Source: a gamma proteobacterium symbiont of Bathyaustriella thionipta
Lineage (GTDB): Bacteria > Pseudomonadota > Gammaproteobacteria > Chromatiales > Chromatiaceae
Direction of reading: 5' to 3'
DNA length: 6,669 bases
Assembly (NCBI GenBank): GCA_025656895.1
Contig: JAHXHF010000400.1
Coordinates: forward strand, 1-6,669
Within the stretch, counting starts at the first letter, position 1; the number at the start of each line of letters is the position of its first letter. Of the stretch, positions 1-4,888 are shown in pieces. The translations under genes were made by a program, and so were the position numbers. The notes under the pieces are model-generated. The model made no database searches. It worked only from the letters and a program-made list of their open reading frames with translations, and had not been told where the DNA came from.

Positions 1-82
1 AATCCTGTCAATGAAAACCAGCAAGGGGCTGACATGAAACTTGCTGCTTAAATGAAGCATTTAGGCGAAAAGTATGTTGACA
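1..82. mobile_element. Possible end of an insertion sequence interrupting terS
   Basis: Read on the minus strand, similarity to terminase small subunits stops near 82, and the DNA then begins TGTCAACATA, a TGTCA-type terminus of the kind seen in IS21-like elements. The tract holds a degenerate repeat: CTGTCAATGAAAACCAGC at 5-22 and CTGACATGAAACTTGC at 29-44, with a further ATGAAGC at 53-59. Repeated blocks just inside the ends are typical of IS21-family elements. No transposase is visible because the window ends, and no second end or target duplication can be checked. The family assignment is a guess; the sequence break is better supported than the IS identity. Confidence 0.4.
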
Positions 83-420
83 CCTACCGATTTGTTGGAA
101 ATATGGAAATGCGGACTTTGGTGGGTGAGGCCATTCGCTGCTTCTGCAGTCAGGCCTTCCTTCTGAAGTTCATGCTGTGCGATCAGCCATTGGGCCCAGC
201 TCGTGCAATACCGGCTCAGTGCGTCATGATCCGCTGCTGTCAATAATCCCAGCGGATGCAGAATGTCCGCCAGTTCAACCCATTTAGCGGCAGCGGCTTT
301 GTCCAGAAAGGCCGGCGGTGCAGGGGGCTGACTTTCGATTTCCGGCTTAGGTTCGTTTTGGTTCAGTGGGCGCTTACCGGGGTTGCCTTCAAGCATCTTT
401 AGTGCAGTTGGTTTTGTCAT
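61..420 (-). pseudogene. terS: Phage terminase small subunit, P27 family, 3'-truncated
   Basis: The terminase small subunit recognises phage or satellite DNA and hands it to the large subunit for packaging. The 119-residue frame starts with the P27-family signature: TALKMLEGNPGKRPLN at residues 5-20, a proline-rich stretch (about 26-37), then a helical domain with HPLGLLTAADHDAL (55-68), YCTSWAQW (71-78) and NGLTHQSP (96-103), up to ISNK (107-110). Family members normally run on for some 30-50 residues with a motif like EFGLTPSSR; here the frame ends after nine unrelated residues. Neither other minus-strand frame restores the motif, so this is not a simple frameshift but a replacement of the 3' end by foreign DNA from about position 82. 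The start is supported by AGGAG seven bases before the ATG. In satellites a lone terS serves to divert helper-phage packaging. Whether a large subunit or HNH gene follows is outside the window. Confidence 0.82.
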
Positions 421-440
421 TTGTTCTCTCCTTTTTCTCT

Positions 441-459
441 ATTGTACAAAATTTGAACA
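441..459 (-). promoter_or_regulatory. Candidate terS promoter with overlapping dyad
   Basis: On the minus strand a -10 like TACAAT lies at 446-441, giving a predicted start only a few bases before the AGGAG ribosome site at 427-431. No -35 resembling TTGACA sits 16-18 bases upstream, so an activator may be needed. A dyad, TGTTC-N7-GTACA on the minus strand (443-459), overlaps the -10 element and could be a binding site for a regulator. This is inference from spacing and symmetry only. Confidence 0.35.
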
Positions 460-586
460 GTTGGTATTTTCCGCGGTCGTGAAAATATTCCTTTCCGCGC
501 GCATCACAAGCCGTTTATGTTTTACTTTTTACCCACCCTACCGGGGTGCAGGCATTCAGCCGTGTTACAGTTCTGTATCAACGTCC

Positions 587-610
587 AAATAGGAAGTTGA
601 CTTCCTATTT
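587..610. repeat. Perfect palindrome, 11-bp arms, in the terS leader region
   Basis: AAATAGGAAGT (587-597) and its exact reverse complement ACTTCCTATTT (600-610) are separated by two bases. There is no T-run on either side, so it is not an ordinary intrinsic terminator. It lies between the end of the upstream small gene (657) and the terS promoter candidate, so it could be an operator, an RNA hairpin that protects or ends a transcript, or a protein-binding site. The rest of 421-656 holds a weak CACCC-N5-GGGTG hairpin (about 535-550) and no credible gene. Confidence 0.75.
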
Positions 611-656
611 GACCCCAACAGTTCCGGTTTCTCTTTAGTCAGCCGGCCTGCCTTTC

Positions 657-1022
657 TCAATGAATAGCACTACTCCCGGGCGCTGGCACACTGTCCCCCT
701 GCATAAACATCAGGCCATGAAGGTGCTTGTGCTTGGCGTAGCCTACTATATCCTTCCACAATTCTTCAGCGCTCCATAGCGCCGGATTATTGAAATCTTC
801 GTCAGAGTACCAGCACATCAGCTCATTCACCCGCTCAGGGTCTACCATCTTTTCAATCTTGAGACGTGCCACAATACGAACACTGTGCAGCTCTATAAGC
901 TCCAGCTGCGCTTTGGTGGCAGGACCGTTAACGCCGATGCTGTCACCAACCAGCTCAAAACTCAGTCCATCAAACATGATACTTTTTCCTGTTGTGATAC
1001 GTCCAAAAGTGGATAGCGTCAT
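657..1022 (-). CDS. Small protein of unknown function, paralogue of its upstream neighbour
   Basis: I do not recognise this 121-residue protein. It has no signal peptide or membrane segment and is predicted mainly helical. Its ATG at 1022 overlaps the TGA of the upstream gene as ATGA, which suggests translational coupling. A second ATG at 977 (residue 16) has the better ribosome site, AGGA nine bases upstream, and would give 106 residues; both starts are possible. Residues 36-72 align without gaps to residues 23-59 of the upstream gene product, with 13 of 37 identical (my count), ending in NELMCWY here and NEMLSWY there. The two genes thus appear to be a diverged tandem duplication. The C-terminus differs: here an acidic and aromatic stretch, then a His-rich HKHLHG segment (about 98-103). 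Position between primase and terS suggests an accessory or regulatory satellite function, but no role can be assigned. Confidence 0.72.
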   Translation of the reverse strand: MTLSTFGRITTGKSIMFDGLSFELVGDSIGVNGPATKAQLELIELHSVRIVARLKIEKMVDPERVNELMCWYSDEDFNNPALWSAEELWKDIVGYAKHKHLHGLMFMQGDSVPAPGSSAIH

Positions 1023-1309
1023 TTTCTGTCGCTTTGTGCCCGCTGATACTTCGCCCTGTTGCGCCGGTAGTCAGCCAGTAATGCCGCCAGGGTTTTATTT
1101 CGTGCGGGTGCAATACGGCGCTGACTCTCTCGATACCAGGACAGCATTTCATTCATTGCTTCCGGCTCACTCAATGCCGCCAGCCGAACCCGCGTCATAA
1201 TCCACCACTTATGCGCCCGGATATATTCGCGCTGGTCATCGGTCAATGGCTTTTCAGGAAATGCCTTTAGCTTCCCGCCGTTCATCTCAAAGTGGATATT
1301 TTTAAGCAT
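1019..1309 (-). CDS. Small basic protein of unknown function, first of a paralogous pair
   Basis: A 96-residue protein that I do not recognise. The ATG at 1309 is chosen over an upstream TTG at 1321; the ribosome site is weak (GAGA before an A-rich spacer). The N-terminus is a short, probably beta-rich stretch, residues 23-59 form the segment shared with the downstream gene (T-x2-Q-x-E-x-I-x2-H, then PE, then NEMLSWY), and residues 60-96 are strongly basic (RESQRR, YRRNRAKYQR), compatible with nucleic-acid binding. The downstream paralogue lacks the basic tail, so the pair has diverged in charge. The gene begins just past the iteron cluster, and a weak promoter may overlap the last iterons. 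Its stop overlaps the next start by four bases, so the two form an operon. Confidence 0.72.
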   Translation of the reverse strand: MLKNIHFEMNGGKLKAFPEKPLTDDQREYIRAHKWWIMTRVRLAALSEPEAMNEMLSWYRESQRRIAPARNKTLAALLADYRRNRAKYQRAQSDRK

Positions 1310-1321
1310 ATTTTTTCTCAA

Positions 1322-1351
1322 GTTATCTGTTTTAGGTGGTAACGGTGGTAA
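1322..1351 (-). promoter_or_regulatory. Weak promoter candidate for the two small genes, overlapping iterons
   Basis: On the minus strand, TTACCA (1351-1346, four of six matches to TTGACA) and GATAAC (1327-1322, four of six matches to TATAAT) are 18 bases apart and precede the ATG at 1309. The -35 box lies inside an iteron, so an initiator protein bound to the iterons could also control this operon. The boxes are poor and could be chance. Confidence 0.25.
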
Positions 1352-1502
1352 CCGCCCTTATGCAGCAAGGGCTGTAGCGGTTACCAGTGAAAAAAACAGG
1401 TGGTAACCGGTGGTAACCTCAAGCGCCGGGTTACCAGTGAAAAAATCAGGTGGTAACCTCTGTAACCCTTGCGAGAGTAAGCGGGTTACCAGGGTTACCA
1501 CC
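1335..1502. repeat. Iteron cluster, probable origin of replication
   Basis: Nine copies of GGTAAC(C/G) or its complement GGTTACC occur in 168 bp. Direct orientation: 1338, 1347, 1402, 1412 and 1452. Inverted: 1379, 1429, 1484 and 1493. A degenerate TGTAACC starts at 1461. Many are extended to GGTGGTAACC, and neighbours are 9-10 bp apart, about one helical turn. A 30-bp unit made of GGTTACCAGTG, an A-run and CAGGTGGTAACC occurs at 1379-1408 and 1429-1458, exactly 50 bp apart with one mismatch. Arrays of this type next to a primase-helicase gene are the origins of P4-like satellites and islands. From memory, P4 alpha binds iterons close to GGTGAACAGT, which resembles GGTTACCAGT here. The A-runs could help unwinding. 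The array overlaps the 3' end of the primase gene, including its stop codon. Confidence 0.75.
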
Positions 1503-2345
1503 ATTTTTTAATGACTTTGATAAAATTCCGGACTTCACGGAAACCACTCGCCGGGTTTCGCCGTCCACCTTGATACTATTTGTCAGCCGCCCATCCTGTG
1601 GCGCGTACAAAAAACCCAGTTCTTTGATCGCCCGTTTGACCTTTTCAGCGTCAGCCCCATTGCAGGACTCTTTGAAGGCTTTACTCGTGAAGTGATATAA
1701 ATCATCTTTCACCCATCCGGCCCGGTTCTGTGGCGTATAGGAAAACTTGGCGTCGTGCTCTGTGAACTTGTCCTTTTGAAATCGGGCTTCATGCTCAAGC
1801 ATAAAATCCATGACGGACTGAACGCCCCGGTCAATATCCGATACGCTGCTGCTGGTTTCATGCCAGCACTCAAATACCCGTTTAACCGCTGCAAGCACAT
1901 CGTCATATTGCCAGGGCACTACCCCGTAGCGAACCGCCGCCATGCCGACCGCCGCCACCAATGCAAAACGCTTTCTTGCCCGTTTAGCGATAGGGGCCAC
2001 CGCTTCGCCCAAATCGTCAGGATTAAACCTGCTGTAAATCTCTTTTATGTTGTGAGCATTTGGGATTAGCAGCCGTCCCGCATGACCATAATGATTAGCA
2101 CAAAGCTGTTTCATGCTGTCCGCGTCTTCTGCTGACTTAAACAATGCGCCCACTCTTTCACAATCAACGTCAATCATACGTACCAGCTGCCCGCCTTTAA
2201 CCGCTCTTCCGCCGGTCTCGATAAAGTCAGCTACCGCTACTTCTCCCGCCGATAAAACCAATATGCGCCAGCTCTTTGAGTCTCTAAGTCCGCCGCTACG
2301 GTTCGCCCGGCTTCGTCCTGTGCCTGAAATAATCCGATAGATAGC
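1446..2345 (-). pseudogene. 3' part of the primase-helicase gene, separated by an amber codon
   Basis: This is the continuation, in the same frame, of the 2346-4379 frame. Directly after the TAG the reading continues as AIYRIISGTGRSRANRSGGL, then SWRILVLSAGEVAVADF, a good match to the segment after Walker B in DUF927-type helicases, and runs 299 codons to a TGA at 1448-1446. The first ATG inside it (2177) and a TTG (2261) lack convincing ribosome sites, so independent expression is unlikely. The piece would carry the rest of the ATPase core (sensor and arginine-finger region) and the C-terminal domain, which in P4 alpha-like proteins binds origin DNA. The last codons run through the iteron array; the stop itself depends on the one base that differs between the two 30-bp repeat units. 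Confidence 0.78.
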
Positions 2346-4379
2346 CTACCCAAATTCACGCGGATCACCTTCGCCGATCTCGTCAACAATCATTGGTAAA
2401 TCATTAAAGGCTTCAGCCTTGCTTTCCAGGGCATTGGTAGTGCTGTTCCATCGCTGAATATAAGCACTATCACCGCCTGATATTTGTGGATCAGTACCAT
2501 TACCCCAAACACTGGCAGCCGCCTGTAGAACGGTCGTCTTGCCCTTTGATGTGGTATTGAACAAATGAAAGCCGCCTGCCTCAACCCCGACCAGATAACG
2601 TATCGGCGCACTCAAAGCCGCCGATATGCAGAATATGGCTAGTGGTGTCGCGTTCTCTATGCCTTTCATCCATTCAGCATGAGTGCCTTTTGTGGTGATT
2701 GCCTTTGATATATTGGACAGGCCAGCAGGCTGGAAAACAATCCGCTCTGACTCTGTTTCGTTTATCGTTTTATCCGGTAAAACAAAGGACTTTTCAAGCC
2801 AGCCGGTACAGTCAGCCGCTTTCATTCGTGCAGTCGTTTTGAACGCCGCCAGGAATTGCAGCAGCTTTCGTTCCTGCCCCGGTTTAATGGGCAAACCACC
2901 ATCAGCCAGCAAACACGCCAGCTCTGTTCCGTTGGCATGGAACAGCTTCTTTGGGATGGCTCGTTCATGCTCTTTGCCGTCCATATCTTCCCAGTGAACC
3001 AGTACGCCCCAATTCTCGCCTTCATGGTTTCGGCTTATAGCTTTAACTGATACGGGCTTGTAAGTGATCTGCTTTTTTACCGGCTGGCCGTCTTTATCCT
3101 TGCGGACTTCAAAAACGCCGCCCTTGTCGCTTTCAAAGCCGCCGGGTGCAGACTTCTCTTCTGTCGAACTTCCTTTGTTTTCATGGGTACTTTTCACATT
3201 GTCACCTAATTTATATTGGATACCGCCATGCGCCAAACTGGTTATCATCGGTGCCTGTTTGCCGAACATCACAGCCATTGCCATGCGTGGATTGTCCGAA
3301 CGGTAGCCGGGTTCAAGTGGTTCTCTGAAGTATTGCCCGTGCCAGGCTTGAGGGTTACTGAGTAATTCCTTCACTGTGACCTGTGCGGGTACAGCATCAC
3401 CTGTCGGGAACAGGACAAAGTCAGCCTGCAATACGCCGCACCGTGCAGTGCTGACTATCCGTTCTGCCTGTTCTTGAGTTAAAGCAGGGTTTTGTTCGCG
3501 GATGATCTTGCCGCGCTTTTCGTCAAAGGCTTTGCGTACGGCCTGTGCTTCGCTCTCAACGGCTTTACGGGCTTCCTGCTGCATTGCATCAAGCTGTGAA
3601 CGCTCGTCCGGTGTAAGGTCAGGCAGGGCCTGCTGACTATCAAGCAAGCCGGAACCGTGCGCCGTGAACGGTGGTCTTTTCTGTACCAGCCCATTCAGGC
3701 ATTGCGGTGGCGCTGAATAGTCCAGGCGCTCGGGTTGTGCCACAGAAATATCAACCAAAGAACGGCTTAGCAATGATCCACTTTTGCTTATGTCAAAACG
3801 GCCAAAGCCAGATAGCCATAGCCGTTCATGCAGATTGTCCAACGCCCGCTTAGCATCTGAAGCCTGTTTGATGAAAAGGTACAGTCTTTGCCCTCTCGCA
3901 CCTGTCCACTGTCTGCCAGCAGCATCGTAGATAAAGCTGCTGGAACTGTACCCGTGAACGTAGGAATAGGCTGACTGTTTAATCTGGCCGGTTAAGGCTG
4001 TAATCAAATCACCCTTAGTCAGCCCTTGTCCGTCCTCTGGCGCATCGTAATCAAGCATTAAAATTCCAGCACCATCCGGCCAGCGAAAATTCCCTTTGTT
4101 TCGGGCGACCCGGTCAGGGTGCTGATCTTGTCGGCGCGCGCTGGTAATTGTGCCGGTGGATTTTTTGGCTATGCCGTAGCTCGTCATGCAGCTTGTGGGT
4201 AATCGGTTCAGGAAGTCAGCGAACTGTTTCGCCCTGCTGACTGTTTCGGTGGTGAAGCGATAACCAAACCCGCCGTGAGCATTTGAGGTTTTAGTCAGCC
4301 TCCCGTCCTTGATGCTGATTGTCTTACCGGCTGTCTTGCCATTGGGTTCGGTGTAGACAGTGAATTGAATGGCGCTCAT
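2346..4379 (-). CDS. Satellite replication primase-helicase (AEP-like primase plus DUF927 ATPase), cut short by amber codon
   Basis: The intact protein would make primers and unwind DNA at the element's origin, like P4 alpha. I choose the ATG at 4379: GGGGG lies eight bases upstream, while the ATG at 4394 (five residues longer) has no ribosome site. The N-terminal region is AEP-like: the metal-binding motif ILMLDYD has acidic residues D110 and D112, and SLVDIS (about 207-212) may be the third motif; a clear S-x-H motif was not found. Residues about 250-310 are charged and probably coiled coil. ITSLAHGG (379-386) is a motif common in phage primases. The ATPase has a variant Walker A, NTTSKGKTT (608-616, K614, the usual first glycine replaced by N), and Walker B PMIVDE (D666, E667). 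An in-frame TAG at 2348-2346 stops translation after residue 677, 11 residues past Walker B; the full frame would be 977 codons. As it stands, the product should lack helicase activity. Confidence 0.85.
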   Translation of the reverse strand: MSAIQFTVYTEPNGKTAGKTISIKDGRLTKTSNAHGGFGYRFTTETVSRAKQFADFLNRLPTSCMTSYGIAKKSTGTITSARRQDQHPDRVARNKGNFRWPDGAGILMLDYDAPEDGQGLTKGDLITALTGQIKQSAYSYVHGYSSSSFIYDAAGRQWTGARGQRLYLFIKQASDAKRALDNLHERLWLSGFGRFDISKSGSLLSRSLVDISVAQPERLDYSAPPQCLNGLVQKRPPFTAHGSGLLDSQQALPDLTPDERSQLDAMQQEARKAVESEAQAVRKAFDEKRGKIIREQNPALTQEQAERIVSTARCGVLQADFVLFPTGDAVPAQVTVKELLSNPQAWHGQYFREPLEPGYRSDNPRMAMAVMFGKQAPMITSLAHGGIQYKLGDNVKSTHENKGSSTEEKSAPGGFESDKGGVFEVRKDKDGQPVKKQITYKPVSVKAISRNHEGENWGVLVHWEDMDGKEHERAIPKKLFHANGTELACLLADGGLPIKPGQERKLLQFLAAFKTTARMKAADCTGWLEKSFVLPDKTINETESERIVFQPAGLSNISKAITTKGTHAEWMKGIENATPLAIFCISAALSAPIRYLVGVEAGGFHLFNTTSKGKTTVLQAAASVWGNGTDPQISGGDSAYIQRWNSTTNALESKAEAFNDLPMIVDEIGEGDPREFG

Positions 4380-4444
4380 AGCCGATACCCCCATAAATTG
4401 CTATTATGCAGGCATAGAAAGCGCTGAATATCGCGCACAATGAT

Positions 4445-4456
4445 TTTCATGTGAAA
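4445..4456. promoter_or_regulatory. Operator-like dyad TTTCA-TG-TGAAA
   Basis: A short inverted repeat with five-base arms sits just before the plus-strand RNA described at 4458-4552 and inside the leader between alpA and the primase. Its position would suit a regulator, for example AlpA, but arms this short occur by chance and no promoter boxes are clearly linked to it. Confidence 0.25.
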
Positions 4457-4457
4457 C

Positions 4458-4552
4458 TATCCTTGCGGAACTCTCGCATCTGCCAAGAAACAAGGAGTCC
4501 CGCTGTTAGTGGAAAAAGTCAGGGGCTGTCGCTATGGCAGTCCCTTTTTTTT
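4458..4552 (+). ncRNA. Candidate C4/CI-like antisense RNA
   Basis: A structured RNA on the strand opposite to all genes. Elements in order: CCTTG (4461-4465) pairing with CAAGG (4491-4495) and enclosing the unpaired stretch GGAACTCTCGCATCTGCC; a hairpin CCGCT-GTT-AGTGG (4500-4512); an A-run; then a strong terminator (4522-4552). Two hairpins, an exposed CTCTCGC and a following AGTCCCGC resemble, from memory, the C4 antisense RNA of phages P1 and P7 and the CI RNA of satellite P4, which block expression of phage development genes by pairing with mRNA. Here it is antisense to the leader between alpA and the primase, whereas P4 CI is read in the same direction as alpha. The 5' end is uncertain and no good promoter was found (a TATTAT at 4402-4407 lacks a -35). 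Some other terminator-ended RNA is possible. Confidence 0.5.
4522..4552 (+). terminator. Intrinsic terminator on the plus strand
   Basis: GGGGCTGTC (4522-4530) pairs with GGCAGTCCC (4536-4544) over nine pairs around the loop GCTAT, followed by eight T. Two of the pairs are G-U wobbles on this strand and would be A-C mismatches on the other, and the T-run follows only on the plus strand. So it ends rightward transcription, just before the 3' end of alpA, and not transcription of the minus-strand operon. Confidence 0.85.
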
Positions 4553-4561
4553 GTTGGATTT

Positions 4562-4744
4562 TCATGCGGCCGCCTTGAGTTTGGCCTTGATCCAGTCCTG
4601 TACCGCGTCAGAGTCCCAGGCAACAGCACGAGGGCTTAGCTGGATAGACTTCGGGAATTCGCCGTCATCCATCAGGCGGTAAAGGACTGTGCGAGACAGT
4701 CCGGTTATTTCCATAACGGCTTTAATGCGTAACAGTTTTTTCAT
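4562..4744 (-). CDS. alpA: AlpA-family transcriptional regulator
   Basis: A 60-residue DNA-binding protein of the AlpA / phage regulatory family (MerR-like helix-turn-helix), which in P4-like elements and Gram-negative islands activates integrase or excision genes and controls the element's operon. The fold is visible throughout: LLRIKAVMEITGLSRTVLYR (residues 4-23) is the helix-turn-helix, DDGEFPKSIQLSPRAVAW (25-42) the wing with the usual FP-K motif, and DSDAVQDWIKAKLKA (43-57) the closing helix. The start at 4744 is preferred over one at 4846 because GGAG (4754-4757) lies nine bases before it and it gives the usual family length; the longer form adds 34 unrelated residues. It lies between int and the primase on the same strand, the normal place in islands. 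Its 3' end is followed at once by the plus-strand terminator. Confidence 0.9.
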   Translation of the reverse strand: MKKLLRIKAVMEITGLSRTVLYRLMDDGEFPKSIQLSPRAVAWDSDAVQDWIKAKLKAAA

Positions 4745-4761
4745 GTGTACATACTCCAAAT

Positions 4762-4774
4762 GCCCTATAGGTGC
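4762..4774. promoter_or_regulatory. Palindrome upstream of alpA, possible operator
   Basis: GCCCTATAGGTGC is an 11-of-13 palindrome centred on CCTATAGG, just upstream of the alpA ribosome site. On the minus strand CCTGTAG and CCTATAG form an adjacent direct repeat. It could be an autoregulatory site. No clear sigma-70 promoter was found in 4775-4888: a TTGACG (minus strand, about 4817-4822) lacks a matching -10. Confidence 0.3.
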
Positions 4775-4888
4775 TACAGGGATGAATGGAGCGTACATTA
4801 AAAGGCGCGCGTCAACAATATTTGCTGAAAGCACAGAATGTTTCACAGGCTCATAATCAAATAACCATATAAAACATTGCCTGTTTTA

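Noticed and set aside
19..46. CAGCAAG/CTTGCTG hairpin as terminator after terS
   Set aside because: Loop of 14 bases, low stem strength and only four T after it; it is better explained as part of the IS-like end repeats.
61..130. Frameshift as the cause of the short TerS
   Set aside because: Neither other minus-strand frame beyond ISNK gives the expected C-terminal motif; the DNA itself changes character near 82.
383..592. Plus-strand frame of 69 residues in the terS leader
   Set aside because: No ribosome site, no recognisable domain, and it overlaps the start of terS and the regulatory region; likely chance.
790..1200. Plus-strand frame of 136 residues
   Set aside because: It is a shadow of the two overlapping minus-strand genes, which have paralogy and coupling in their favour.
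1335..1502. CRISPR array or tandem satellite repeat
   Set aside because: Repeats are 7-10 bp, occur in both orientations and have short irregular spacers; an iteron origin fits better.
1446..2261. Independent 271-residue gene starting at TTG 2261
   Set aside because: It is the in-frame continuation of the primase after an amber codon; the sequence between the TAG and the TTG also fits the family, and no ribosome site precedes the TTG.
4451..4639. Plus-strand frame of 62 residues starting at GTG 4451
   Set aside because: It runs through a strong plus-strand terminator and into alpA antisense; the structured RNA explains this stretch better.
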